64,000 nt of DNA, from NCBI GenBank assembly GCA_012274445.1, contig JAAROD010000044.1, forward strand, positions 806,001 through 870,000, given 5' to 3'. The notes below the pieces were generated by a model that worked only from the letters and a program-made list of their open reading frames with translations, had not been told where the DNA came from and made no database searches. The position numbers and the translations under genes were made by a program. This document shows positions 1 through 11,421 of this stretch, in pieces. The stretch's first letter is position 1; every line of letters starts with the position of its first letter. Source of the stretch: Sclerotiophoma versabilis. Its lineage: Eukaryota; Ascomycota; Dothideomycetes; Pleosporales; Didymellaceae.

Positions 1-1
1 A

Positions 2-421
2 AGTAGTTTGACGCCAGGAGGAGACCATCATGCTTTGGCGATAGGGCTGGGCGTTGGCATTGGCGTGGGAGTGTTCCTTCTCATAGCTCTCGCAGTTCTC
101 TACATTTTAAAGCGCAAAGCCAAGACTAAACGCAACGCTGGCTATGATAAAAAGGAGGAAATTTCTGAATTGGATGCGTCATGGAAAGCCCAACTTCCAG
201 ATTCGTTACCTGTGCCTGCGCCTACACCTGCGCCTACCAAGGCCGGCTATGCAGCACCTGGGAGTGGGGTGGTTCACGAGATAGCAGATGGAAGACTAGG
301 TCCATCAATCGCGCCACAAGAGTTGGAAGCCAGCACCACTTATGACTGGGAGCCTCGCAATGAACCACAGCCGCGTGACGGAGGCTTTAGACCAGAGGAA
401 CAAACCAGGCATTCACCTTAG
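2..421 (+). CDS. C-terminal part of a single-pass membrane protein (5'-partial)
   Basis: The reading frame is open from the left edge of the window to a TAG at 419-421, so only the C-terminus (about 139 residues) is present. A Gly-rich hydrophobic segment of about 24 residues (GIGVGVFLLIALAVLYIL) is followed at once by a basic stop-transfer stretch (KRKAKTKRN). This indicates a type I transmembrane protein with a cytoplasmic tail of about 95 residues rich in Pro, Glu and charged residues. This layout is common in fungal Mid2/WSC-like wall sensors and PAN/kelch-domain membrane proteins, but the extracellular part that would decide the family lies outside the window. Function is unassigned. Confidence 0.6.
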   Translation, partial: SSLTPGGDHHALAIGLGVGIGVGVFLLIALAVLYILKRKAKTKRNAGYDKKEEISELDASWKAQLPDSLPVPAPTPAPTKAGYAAPGSGVVHEIADGRLGPSIAPQELEASTTYDWEPRNEPQPRDGGFRPEEQTRHSP

Positions 422-1900
422 TAGTAGTCCCTTCGACATGTACGTATCAAAAATATCTTACACGAACTGATGGCACGACAAAAAAACATTGAGACCTAGT
501 TCTTCTACGTACTTTTCTTTTGGTGACGTACAGACCAAGAGGCGTCTTGTTAATATCTCCTGGATCCTTTCTATAGTATCTCATTGTGCAAAATTGCATG
601 GCACCAATTTTGTTCGGGACGTCGAGTCCAACGAGGTCTACCCTCGTCCGAGGTAGAGGCCATTGTTGAGCGCGTCCTCCATCCTACTTCCTAGTGGCTT
701 TCTGGCGTCTCCTCCATCTCTCCTACTGCTCACATTCGCCTCGCGACCCATCTCGTCGTCACCCAAACGGGCGAGGCGCACGCACGTATTTGGCGTACTT
801 ACAGATAAAACACTCTCCTTTCCTGCTCGCCTTCTTCCCTTCGGGTCACCAGTCAATGCCTCGACGCCAGCCCATTCCTCGATCCTCACCCGCTTGGCGC
901 GCCAATCTAGCGTTCACTCGCTCACCAATCTGTTGCCAGTGCTCTAATGGAGAGCCGTCTACGACCTTCGGCTTGGAGTGGCGCATTCGTAGGCGAGCAC
1001 AGGTTATACCCGTGACCCAGTGTCTCAATCGATATTTACGACGGCTGAATTGTATGTCGCATCTTCGTCTACGCTCTGAGCCATAACGCATAAGACACTT
1101 GACACCGTAGACATGGCCATTGGCCATATCGCCTGCCGTACCAACGGTGTAGGGTTGCTCAAGCTTATGTGTCACTTGACGTGTCTCGCACATTTGCTCC
1201 ATGGGGCATTTGGCGATGGCGCGACACGCAGGCTCATTCCTCGTAGTCGACAAGCTTGCCGCATTGAGATTCAAAATACCGGTCAACTGAGAATTTAGTC
1301 GGAACCACCTGTCCGAGTCATAATCAGGGTCAGCATTTAGGCACATCTGCCCGCGCTCTTGAGTTGTCGAATCCGCTTCGCACCCAAAATCAACAGACAT
1401 AGTACCAATAGTACCACGTCTCATTTTTACGAAGCCTCAAAGTATCTGCTGGGACACGGTGCTACCACCGCTCACTTGAACTTCTACAGAACTCAATCTT
1501 GCCGGTTGGATGACCTGACTTCTTGGTTTTATTGCAGAGTGCATTGGTATCAGTCTATACGATCTACTGAGTTAGTTGATTTGCAGCTAAGATTTGCCCA
1601 CACTGTTGTTACATTGGTGGTTTGGCACAGGGCAATTTGCGCTCTGTTACAGCATGCACCAAGTTTCGTGGAGTTGGCATGAAGGGGTGAATATGACTTC
1701 TGCCAACGTGCAAGGAATTGCTGCGATCAAGCGTTGACTTTGCTCACCTCTTACTGCAGAAAGTATGAGCTCCACGCGTGGATACCAGGTGTACACTCAT
1801 CACGCTTCTTCTTACCTCACTTCCGAATACGCTCATTCCTGGCAGATATAAATCAAACACCATCTTGCTTACTCATCAAGCTAGCAGAATCATCTGCAAG
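422..1900. other. Intergenic, no gene supported
   Basis: Several overlapping frames of 60-190 codons occur on both strands, the longest on the minus strand at 846-1424. None shows a recognisable domain, a clean start context or splice-linked continuation, so I call no gene here. Confidence 0.4.
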
Positions 1901-1987
1901 TCCCCCGTGGCGCAATGGTCACCGCGTCCGACTGTTACCGCTCGACGGCACATCGGGAGATTGGAAGTTCGATCCTTCCCGGGGGAG
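1901..1987 (+). tRNA. tRNA-Asn(GTT) with a 14-nt intron
   Basis: A full cloverleaf can be drawn. The acceptor stem pairs 1901-1907 with 1980-1986, with discriminator G at 1987. The D-arm reads GTGGCGCAATGGTCACCGCG, the form typical of eukaryotic tRNA-Asn. The anticodon stem is 1927-1931 with 1953-1957, and the T-arm is GGAAG/TTCGATC/CTTCC. The anticodon GTT lies at 1934-1936. An intron at 1938-1951 sits one base 3' of the anticodon, the canonical position. A T6 run (1991-1996) four bases downstream fits a Pol III terminator. Mature length without CCA is 73 nt. Confidence 0.88.
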
Positions 1988-2978
1988 TTGTTTTTTGCCC
2001 ATGTCTTTGCTCCGCGACTCAAATTGAATCTCGTTGTTACGGTCGCTCAATGCTGCTTCTCCCCAGCATCTTCAGCATTTGCTAGCTCTTTCGCACCACC
2101 ACTCTATACATTCTTGCACGTCTACAGAATGAAAACTGCTCGAAGGCGTTCTCTTTTTCACGACCAGCCATTCTGTTCGCGGTGTAGTCCGCAGGTAATG
2201 TTGTAGTTCCGCGTACAATGACGACTCCAGGCTCGCATCGAGGGCTACGGGTACGAATGAGAATGTACAGCTATTTTCTTGTATGAGCACCAAATCTTAC
2301 AATCCTCATCTCACCACAGTCAGTGGGTCACTGAAAAAGTATGCAGAGAACGAAGGAAGGTGAAAGTGGATGGTGTTGCTTCCTGGCAGCGCAGGCGACG
2401 TCCTAACGATGATCATTGCATTACGCTAGGGGCTAGCGCCTTCTTCTTTCGTCACCTGCCAACCGTGGTTCCATCACAGCAAAAGCTGAGTAACAAGCCG
2501 TAGAAGATGCATCAGGGTGCATATTACAAAATCATGACCAAAATTGCACTAAGCTTGCACAGATAGTGAGATCACATTGCATCGCACACGTTCCAAGAAC
2601 AAACGAGATGACTGTTTCGCTCTGAATGCGGCCAGCCGTGCGACATGATTGGCCCGCCCCTTCCAGGGTTCTTACGCAAAGGCAGCCCCTTGTTGGGCGC
2701 GCACCTCGCAACCTCACAAACTGCTCATCACAACCCCATCAAAGCCTTTTCACGCCAAAACGCAACCACCACCATCAAAGTCCATCGTATGCATCTCGGA
2801 TCTAGATGCGCTGGACTCTACAAGTAGTTTGACACCCGTATCGGCATTATTGCGACGCGTTTCTGTCGCGAAACGTCGCTGCGCAGGCCGAGAGGCCACC
2901 TGGCCGAAAGGGCTGCCCGGCAGAGTCTGCGCAGGTCACGTGCCGAACTTCGAACACCAAACGCAGGGCTGAAGCAAG
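1988..2978. other. Intergenic, EPL1 upstream region
   Basis: No gene is supported. The last part (about 2820-2978) is the 5' flank of the EPL1 gene. Short frames on both strands lack domains. Confidence 0.45.
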
Positions 2979-4920
2979 ATGACGCAACGCGTTACGGGCC
3001 AACGCTTTCGTCAGCGCAAACTATCTACGAAGCAAAACATACCTGTATTGCGCGAGCATGAGGTTGAAAAGCTCGATGACGATGAAGCGTCGCGGCATAT
3101 CCCGAAGGTCGAGACTGGTGTTGAGAAGGGAGAGGAAATTGTGAGTCTTGCCACTAGCCGCTTTGGGTATTCACTCTCAATGTGTACCTGCTGTCGTGCG
3201 ATGCACTCACCTTGTACATGGTCTTTTGCAGATGCTGGAATAATTACCTTCAGAGGATCGAGACGACTTTTACTGACCACATCAATAGGAGCATCATTTG
3301 CAAGCCGTTATCTCTGCAGCGCAGGCAGCAGCCCAAGGTGCTACCGGCGGTAAGATTGCTCAACTGTACATCCCCACACCAGAAGCAACAGCAAGTCATT
3401 TGCAGTACGATGAGCTGTATCCAAAGCGTTTCACACAGCCTGCGACCTACATCCGGTTCTCTTCTACTGTAGAAGATACTTCAGGATGTCCGTACTGCAT
3501 GACTAGTGATGATGTCGCATTCCTCAAGGCATATAACCAAAAGAAGACAAAGGGACCTCATTGTTCCGAGGACGAGTTCGAAGAGGTCATGAACTTCTTC
3601 GAGGAAACAGCTCAGACGAAACAGCCCTTTTCTGCCGTTGGTGATGCTCCCGTACTCGCATACGAAGACCTGGAATCGGAATTCGATGAGACTATCGGTG
3701 AGGGCGCACGAAGATTTGCCAAGGATATCTATCCGCACTGGAAAAACCAGAGGCTGCTCAAGGGCAATCGTCCTTTACTTCCATCGCTGAAGTTCGAGAC
3801 AAATCTCGAGACTGATGAGGCAGATCCATATGTTTGCTTCAGGCGTCGTGAAGTCCGGCAAGTCCGTAAGACCCGAGGACGAGATGCGCAGGTGACCGAG
3901 AAGCTGAAGAAGTTGCGTAACGAGCTGGAGCAGGCCAGGCTCCTAATGGCTCAAGTAAAGCGGCGAGAAGCGTTGATGAGGGACTCGCTTGCGAACGACA
4001 AGCAGATCTTCGAACAGCGGCACGCTGTCAAGGAAATCAAGAGAAGACTCAGCATCAAGGCTGATGACGAAGAACTCTTGATAACCCAGAAGGTGCGTTA
4101 CCGAGACATCCGTGAATTCACGCAGGATGTAACTGACAAATTGCAGCCGGCGCCCAAGCCCAAGCCAAGACCTAATCTTGAGAGAGTCCGCCAGAACATT
4201 CCAGGCATGAAGCCTCAGGTCACCCGTGCTGATGGACGTCTTGTCGATAGTGACCTTGTATACCTCGAAGAACAGCAGGCGAAGAAGACCGAAGCCATTG
4301 ATACCTTCATTGAGGATAACCTCGTTAAGCATCAGAAGTGGAACGTCGGTTGGGTGGATGCAACTTGGCGGCCTATCACACCACCACTGGAGCAGGCCGC
4401 TGCGAAATCAGACTTTCGTACGGTATTCACAGAATCGCAGCTGCCCACTCCTCCAGCTTCTGTCTCTGACGATGAAGGTGCTGACTCTATGGCGGTAGTG
4501 CGTGCGAATGCGCCGGGTACATCACGGCGAAGTGCGCGCATACGTTTCGGTTCACCTCCAGATGATGTTCCATTCCAGGACCAGTCTCGTTACCGAAGAA
4601 GGATCGGGCGAGGCGGGCGGGTAATGATCGACAGGCGTGGTGTCAAACGCCAGAAGATCGAAAGCAGCCAGCTAGACGAGCGTGTTGCGGACCGATGGAA
4701 GTACGCTGGAGACAGTAGTGAGGATGAGCAGACCTATTCTGTCGATTGGACAGACAACCTGCACATCCGGTATCGTATCATGATCGAACGTCAAGGTGAG
4801 AAGCAGCATGCTCAACAAGCATCAGGCGCAGTACGCAAATCGATTGAAAACAACAACCGATCTGTATCTGGCCATCTCATGCCGCCGACAGCAGCGCCTG
4901 GCCCAAGTTCGACATCGTAA
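2979..4920 (+). CDS. EPL1: Enhancer-of-polycomb-like protein, NuA4 subunit
   Basis: Exons are 2979-3140 and 3289-4920 (597 aa); the 148-nt intron is GTGAGT...ATAG in phase 0. Epl1 is the scaffold of the NuA4 and Piccolo NuA4 histone acetyltransferase complexes and links Esa1 and Yng2 to the nucleosome. The N-terminus carries the EPL1 signature: a basic block (RFRQRKLSTKQ), then PKVETGVEKGEE joined over the intron to EHHLQAVI. Near residue 232 is the second conserved block PYVCFRRREVRQVRKTRGRD, followed by a helical, charged region and a coiled-coil-like stretch. The C-terminus is Ser/Pro-rich and disordered. Length is normal for filamentous-fungal Epl1. The intron choice is fixed because only this splice restores the EEIEHHLQ join. 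The next gene, RKM4, is convergent. Confidence 0.93.
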
Positions 4921-5306
4921 TCCTTCTCTTTCAGCAGCTTCTTGACGACGATATGTGTTGGTTTGTGGCGAGATATACCCTTGATTCTTATTCGCGAGAT
5001 GATCCAGCAGGATGAGTGGATCTATCAAATATATGTACAACAATCGGCGGTCAGGATACGGAGTCGGAAGGGCCGGTGGTGGTGTCTGGATACTCATTAG
5101 CGGTATGTCCCGGTCGTTCTTGTTGGATCTCAATACTACCTGCCATACCAGGTTGCACAAGGGACGTTCTTGGGCACCTACACAAAAAAAAAAGCAGAAA
5201 ACTTACTATGACACTTCCCTATTTTCACATTGCTGCTGTGACATTCTGTCGAGTCTGACATCACAGATGTGGCCATACTATGCCTGGGAACTGGAAGATG
5301 TGCCGC
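4921..5306. other. Convergent 3' intergenic region EPL1/RKM4
   Basis: This 386-bp stretch is flanked by two stop codons and should hold both 3' UTRs. An A11 run sits at about 5182-5192. No gene is seen. Confidence 0.5.
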
Positions 5307-6845
5307 TCATGCTCTTTGTTTCTTCCCAGTGCCACCCATCTCCACATCCCCTTCTTCATCAACCTCTCGGGCTCTTTTCGATGCGCCTCCTTCTCTTGCG
5401 AATTTCTCAACCGATGCTTCTTCTACCTGCTTTAACAGTCTCTTCTCCCCGATTCGCACTGCCTTAGCCATGGCGAAGCGTCGTACTTTCGAACCATGCC
5501 CACCTAAACTTGGCAATCCGGTGAAATCGCGGATGTCATCGTCGAGGGTGGTGGCGTATTGCGCGAGGCGCGTCTGAACTAGTCTGTGCAAGAACTCGGC
5601 GCCTTTGCTCGTCATCTTCTCGGGTTTGGGTAGCTTGCCCTTCTTTTTGAGGCGGTCGAACTCTTCATCTGGCAGAAGGAGGGTCTCGACAAGCACAACA
5701 AGCTCAGGCGGTAAGCTCTCCTGCAGTGTGAAGGGGTTGCTGACAGTGACATCGTAGCCGGTATCGATGACTTCTTGTTCATCAAGGTACTCGATCCGCG
5801 CTTCGGAGTGAACGCCGGCTGAAATCGCAAGATCGGTGACGAGGTCCATAGAGACCTCCACAACGTCGTACTGGGAGTAATTGTCGGTAATGTAGCCATA
5901 ACGTCGTAACAGATCAGAACGCGGGAGGGGGCCGTAGTCGTTGAAGATCTCCTCGCCAGCACGGATCGGCTTCAGAGCCTTCATGTCCAAGGAGTTGGCC
6001 TCATAAAAGAGGCGAGCATTGTTGCGGTCGGCGTCGGCGTTCAGCATGTCTGCCAAAGGGACCATGCCCTTTGGGAGCGCCTCGTCCTCGTCCTCAGAGG
6101 CATATCCTTCCTCGTCAACGTCCTTGCGTAAGACCGAAGGCTCGACGTCAAAGGCATATGCCATGATCAGCGAGCCCATGCGGTGCATCAAGGCGAGATT
6201 ACGCTCATCACGCATTTCCTCCGCCCTTTGTGGCGCGCGGTCATCGTCGGCAAAGAAGATAGGCGCAAATTCCTTGATCACGGGGATCAGCTGCTCGAGG
6301 AACATGTCGTTTGCACTCTCCTTCCCAATTTTGTTCACGACAGCGCTGGCCTGCAACTCGGCGAGCTCATCCTCGGTCCAATACATGAGAGTGTCGAATT
6401 CGGAGGGCAAGACTGAAAAGTAGGCAGCCCAGTTGGAGGCATCGCCATTGAGGTACTCGTAGAGCATGACGAGAATGAGAGAAAGCCATGGGCCGAGGGT
6501 TTCGAAGGTAGCGGCGGGAATTTCTTTGGACAGGATCGAGTTCTCGACGCTGAGGATTGCCGAGCGGGGAATGCGGAAGAGGAGCTCGTGCTCGGCGATA
6601 TCTTGTGTAGCAACTGACACGAGTTAATATATGACTTCTCAGAAGCATGTGTAGCGTTTCCCGCGCAGGACCGGGTGGTCCGTTGGGGTTGACCGCCTCG
6701 AAGTGTCAGAAAACGGCCACTTACCAACGCCTCTCCCGGCTTGCGCATGTCGCAAGTCTTCAAGCTGGATGTTTGGACTGATCTCAGCTCCAGACTGCCG
6801 TAGCCAGGCCAGAAATGCCTGACCGGCGCCATCAAAGTCGGCCAT
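5307..6845 (-). CDS. RKM4: SET-domain ribosomal lysine N-methyltransferase (Rkm4-like)
   Basis: Exons are 6845-6725 and 6613-5307 (475 aa), with a phase-1 intron (GTAAGT...TCAG) of 111 nt. The protein begins MADFDGAGQAFLAWLRQSGA, the usual start of RuBisCO-LSMT-type SET proteins. The splice gives GRGVVATQDIAEHELLFRIPR, the N-SET strand. The catalytic C-SET motif FNDYGPLPRSDLLRRYGY is present, preceded by the LADMLNAD block that positions the substrate pocket. A helical Rubis-subs-bind-type region follows, then an acidic and basic tail ending GKKQRA. Yeast Rkm4 (494 aa) monomethylates a lysine of ribosomal protein L42. Assignment to Rkm4 rather than another LSMT-type SET protein is by overall pattern. 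It shares a 566-bp promoter region with the divergent KAE1. Confidence 0.85.
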
Positions 6846-7411
6846 GTTCGAGAAGGTAATGCGCGTCGTGTCCGGAGAGGTGGAGTTTAGAAATGTGATA
6901 GATTGCTAGCGGCGGACGTCAAAGCAGGGCGAGCCGAGATTGCTTCCCATTGGTCAATAGCTGCCAGCCTCAAAGAGGCACGTCGGGAGCTGGGCGACGA
7001 CGTTGCCATATGGTAAGATCGATAACAAGTAGTTGCTTTCAGGTGAAGACATCTCGTGCGATTCAGCTCTGTGGAAAGGAGAAGTGGCAGCTGTGTCAGC
7101 TCGAAGTCTGTGTCACCACGCCCAGACCTGGGGACCTTCAAGTGACGTTCGTGTAGCAAGGATGACCCAACCGTGTGAACATGCTCAATTTCACACCTTT
7201 ACATCATGTTCCAATCAGGGAGGTATTCTGTGTGTGATCTCTGTACTTGCATGTTCATATCGCTTGAACGTGATCAGCCTTGCGTTCAGCCCTATCGCTT
7301 CCTAGAAATGCGAACTCGATCGATATCGGTCTTGGCAACGTTCTGTACACCCCGCCATCCGTGAATCTTGAACGCAGTGAACCTCTCAGTCTGACAACAC
7401 ACATATTTACA
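6846..7411. promoter_or_regulatory. Shared divergent promoter region RKM4/KAE1
   Basis: The two start codons face away from each other across 566 bp. Pyrimidine-rich and AT-rich segments are present but I see no clear TATA box or defined operator. It probably holds both promoters and 5' UTRs. Confidence 0.5.
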
Positions 7412-8526
7412 ATGATCGCCATAGGGTTAGAAGGAAGCGCCAACAAGATTGGCATTGGTGTCATATCTCATCCAGCGCCGAACAAGCCTCCGATCATCCT
7501 CTCAAACCTGCGACACACCTATATATCCCCACCAGGCGAGGGGTTCCTACCGAAAGACACAGCACTGCACCACCGAGCATGGGTCGTGCGGCTGATCAAG
7601 CAGGCTGTGCAGCAAGCTGGTGTCAAGATTGAGGACATCGACTGCATATGCTATACCAAAGGACCGGGAATGGGCGCGCCACTCCAGAGCGTTGCGCTCG
7701 CCGCGCGAACTATCAGTCTGCTCTGGAACAAGCCTATGGTTGGCGTGAACCACTGCGTTGGGCGTTCGTACCTGCCACGTCTATACGCACAGAACTGAGA
7801 GCTGACATGCTGATAGACATTGAAATGGGCCGTTCAATCACACGCGCCGACAACCCTGTCGTCCTCTATGTCTCTGGCGGCAACACACAGGTCATCGCCT
7901 ACTCCGCGCAACGGTACCGCATATTCGGCGAAACCCTCGACATCGCGATAGGGAACTGCATAGATCGATTTGCACGTACACTCATGATTCCAAACAACCC
8001 TTTCCCTGGATACAATGTCGAGCAGCTGGCGAAGAAGGGAAAGAACCTCGTAGACCTGCCGTACGGTGTCAAGGGCATGGATGCAAGTTTCTCTGGAATA
8101 TTGGCCGCAGCTGATCTCCTGGCCCGAGGATTAGACGAGACGCTGCCCTATGAGAAGAGGCTTAAAACTGAAGACGGGGAGTTGGTGACAAGAGAGGATA
8201 TGTGCTTTTCGCTGCAAGAGACTATCTTCGCTATGCTGGTTGAGATTACAGAACGCGCCATGGCGCACGTTGGTTCGCAACAAGTCTTGGTTGTTGGAGG
8301 TGTTGGGTCAAACGAGCGTCTGCAACAAATGATGGGCATGATGGCGCGAGATCGAGGAGGAAGTGTGTTTGCCACAGACGAGAGGTTTTGTATTGACAAC
8401 GGCATCATGATTGCCCATGCTGGGTTGTTGGAATATTCAACGGGAGTTGTCACAGGCTTGCAGCATACAACCTGTACGCAAAGGTTTAGGACAGACGAAG
8501 TATTCGTTGGGTGGCGGAAGGATTAA
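7412..8526 (+). CDS. KAE1: tRNA N6-adenosine threonylcarbamoyltransferase, KEOPS subunit
   Basis: Exons are 7412-7763 and 7817-8526 (353 aa). Kae1 transfers threonylcarbamoyl to A37 of ANN-decoding tRNAs within the KEOPS/EKC complex. It is an ASKHA-fold metalloenzyme. Visible signatures are the N-terminal MIAIGLEGSANKIGIGV, PPGEGFLPKDTA, the metal-binding HCVGH (His114 and His118), VLYVSGGNTQVIAY, GETLDIAIGNCIDRFAR and a late GGVGSNERLQQMM block. The 53-nt intron (GTTCGT...ATAG) lies inside the metal motif: the codon for His118 is split after its first base. The donor GTTCGT is weak but is the only one that restores the invariant second His followed by IEMGR. Start chosen at the ATG that opens the conserved MIAIGLEGSAN. 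Confidence 0.94.
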
Positions 8527-9394
8527 CGGACAAGCGAGGTACGCAGCTTCACTTCAAATGATACCCCGTTCTTGATATTGTATTACAACAGCTCCATTTT
8601 AGTCTTGCGTTTGAACATATCCATGGTCCTTCTCCGATATCGACCTGTTTGGGATAGGCTAACACTTGCTTTGGCCGATGGTGAGTTGGAAAGTTTCAAG
8701 TAACGGACTTCGGACCTATATCTACAGCAAACTATTTATGTCCCGACTTCGCACCGAGAAGAGGATGAACTGTGGATGGGATCCTTATTAATCCCGTGAG
8801 GCGTTCACTGATGACCCGAAGCTAGTCTTATGTCGCATTCTGGTTGGCTCGCTTCGGCTGGTTACCCCTGTTCGCAGCCGCAGCAGCCTTCCACTCTGGG
8901 CACCGACAATGCTGCTTGCACTACGATCCCCGACACGCGCATTTGGCAGCATTGCCATGTTCATTGCTACCACTCAACCACGAGCTTGGGCCTTCGTGCC
9001 AGGCGCACATTCCATAGACCAGGCTGCTGGTCAGGAAACGCGTTCCGCCGGTCGCATGGACTAGATTGTGCCACCTGAGAGGCCTGACGCATACATTGCC
9101 GATCTGAATACACTTCTGGGCCTTACTAAACTACTGTCTAAATGGTCTGTCGGCGATGCGTTGTTCTTGGTCGGCTTGCAGGATTGCTTTGAGCAGTATG
9201 CGAGCGTGGCTAGTTACGCCCAAAGCTGCGCGGTGATATGTCTTTACACATCTCGAAGTCGATGTTTCGTCATGCGACCAATCGGATCCCGGTGCGCTAC
9301 TAAGGCCAGCCAGAGTAGGTGCTATTCATGGTCTTGGACAGGGGTATCGGTGGTCTACCGGTTTCAGGTATTTCTCAACGGGCCATTTGTATAG
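8527..9394. other. Intergenic with eroded coding-like sequence
   Basis: After the KAE1 3' flank, the + strand at about 8840-9390 reads with protein-like composition (for example PERPDAYIADLNTLLGLTK near 9070) but is broken by an in-frame TAG at about 9061 and by frame changes. It may contain 5' exons of the downstream regulator or a decayed gene; I cannot assemble a model. Confidence 0.35.
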
Positions 9395-10022
9395 ACTACC
9401 GACGGACTCAATGTCAAGTCCACAAGTCCGGTATTTGTATTCGAGCCCGCTCTTCATATCGTCGAAGCAAGTGCAGTCTGTCTAGATATCTTACCCACCG
9501 AACTGGGCTCCACTCCTTTGGCACCAGGCACCACAACGGACTTCAGTATCGAGCAACAAGCGTCTGCCAAAGCCAAAATGGACGCAGACAAGAGACTCGG
9601 CAAGGCTTTGGAAGCGGCCAATGATGCGCTCCAGCATCTGTCCATGTCACCTGACTTTTCCTGCCTCGACTGCACTCATATCGATCGCTTGATTGGAAGA
9701 GTTGTCGACTTACCGACCGAAGGCAATCAGAGGAACAGCAGGCGCAACCTTCTGGTCATAAGACAATGGATGATTACAGAAGGGCCAGGTGTCGTCCTAC
9801 TAGAAGTTCTTGGACAACTTTACTGGCGATTGGGCGAACTCAACAGCAAGCAGTTTGAAAAGTTCAAGACCACTCTCCAGCTGCAGCAGCCATACCTGTC
9901 GCTCATCCAAGACACTGCCGCAGTCACGTTGGTTCTCCAAAGATTACAGCATATCCAAAGATTGAAGGCGGAAGCGTGCCAGGACTTCCTCAGTGAACTG
10001 TCCGACTTGACAGGGATGAAAG
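9395..10022 (+). CDS. Putative upstream exon(s) of the Fungal_trans_2 gene, or a separate small gene
   Basis: A continuous + frame runs from a possible 3' splice site (TATAG before 9395) through 10022 and then to a stop at 10090. The translated part is helical and well behaved (KRLGKALEAANDALQHLSMS, then RRNLLVIRQWMITEGPG). A 49-nt intron 10023-10071 (GTGCCT...GATAG) would join it in phase to the downstream ATG at 10083, giving ...GMK-VDSPMAEM.... No matching upstream exon end with compatible phase was found and the first in-frame ATG is at 9578. I do not recognise a domain; CLDC near residue 50 is not a Zn2Cys6 cluster. Confidence 0.35.
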
Positions 10023-10082
10023 GTGCCTCTATCCAATACCCGCTTTATTTTCAAACGCTCATTTCAGATAGTCGATTCACCA

Positions 10083-11421
10083 ATGGCTGAGATGGACATT
10101 ACGAGATCCAGATCGGGCAGTCCTTTCACTCCAGCATCTGTACAGTCTTCCGACAGCAACTCGTCGCAAGAGTTGGGTTATATGAGTCTGGTCAAGTACG
10201 TACCCTCGGCTACTGCATGGTCGGGCGACATAGAACAGCTTCTTATCGACTTCTACGTGAACGGAGTATGCCCTGGTCGCACCGTCGCCACTCAGCCGAA
10301 TGGTTATCTATCCATGCTCAAAGTTGCGAATACCTGTCTCAGCACACGGTATGCTCTCCTCAGCTTATCCGCATCATACCTCGGCGAGCATCTTCCTTCC
10401 CAGAAGGATTACTATCAACACGCAGAACTGTACTACTCAACGCAAGCGCTTCAAGCTCTTACCTTGCAGATCACTAACGGGGACAACTATGAAGGTGCAC
10501 TCGCCACTAGTATGCTACTCATGCATCACGGCGCTATCAACAGTTCTTCAGAGTCGCCGTTGTGCTGGTCGTGCCACGCGAACATTTTCGACATCATTCC
10601 CAACGACATGGTCAGCCACCATTCCGACCCTGCGCTGTTCATTCGAGGACAACTCACGCTTGCTCGCACCGCGCAGACGTCGCAAGCACTCCAATCCACA
10701 CAGTTCCACTCGCTCGAGACCAAGCCCTGGTACGACAGCATCCCGCCAAAAGAAGCCCAGAAGATATCCGGCATCCTCAGCCTTTCACCACAATTACTAT
10801 TCATCATTTCATCCATCACATCGCTGGCATTCGAGACCAGCAACACCACCACGCTCATGTACGCGCAGCTGCAGGAAACCCAGCTCCAAACCCTGAAGCA
10901 ATGGAGTCCCGAACCGCAAGGTTCCGAGCGAGAAATACTCCTTGCAACAGCAGAAACCTTCCGGCTGGCAGCGCTCATCTATCTGCGGTGCCGTCTGTAC
11001 GGGTAAGTTGGCTCTACATATGCAATTCGATTCGAATGGATAAAAAACCCCTAACCAAGACGGCAGAATGACGCGTTTCCACCCCTCAATCCTCGACCTG
11101 TCTGACGCGCTACACACGCTTATCCTTTCACTACCCGTCAAGGGCGCACTCTACACCGCCATCTATCCCGTGTGGCCGCTCTTCGTAGCCGCCGTCACTG
11201 CAAACTCGGATAAGCGCGACGCTCTGTACCGACGCGTGGTGCCCATCCGCGAAGGCGATAAGAACACACTACCGGCGGTGCTGCAGCGCGTGAGCGGCCT
11301 GCGCGTCTGGCTGGCGCAGCAGGATCCCGCGTGCCAGATGCGACACGGCTGGTGGGATGAGATGCTAAGTCCGAGCAGCAGCACGACCACACTAGGGAGG
11401 AATCTGTTGTGTCTGGGTTGA
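10083..11421 (+). CDS. Fungal_trans_2-domain transcription regulator (ARCA/Acr-2-like)
   Basis: Exons are 10083-11002 and 11067-11421 (424 aa from the ATG at 10083), with a 64-nt phase-2 intron (GTAAGT...GCAG). The body matches the fungal-specific transcription factor domain of the ARCA / acriflavine-sensitivity (Acr-2) type: WSGDIEQLLIDFYVNGVCPG, RYALLSLSASYLGEH, YYSTQALQAL, NYEGALATSMLLMHHG, AALIYLRCRLYG and SLPVKGALYTAIYPVWPLF. Such proteins normally carry an N-terminal Zn2Cys6 DNA-binding cluster. None is present in this model; residues 1-35 are Ser/Pro-rich linker. Either the N-terminal exons lie upstream or this copy lacks the zinc cluster. Target genes are unknown. Confidence 0.7.

Noticed and set aside
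846..1424. A 192-codon minus-strand frame with several Cys, possible small secreted protein
   Set aside because: No signal peptide, no domain, overlapping plus-strand frames of similar quality and no splice-linked start; not enough to call.
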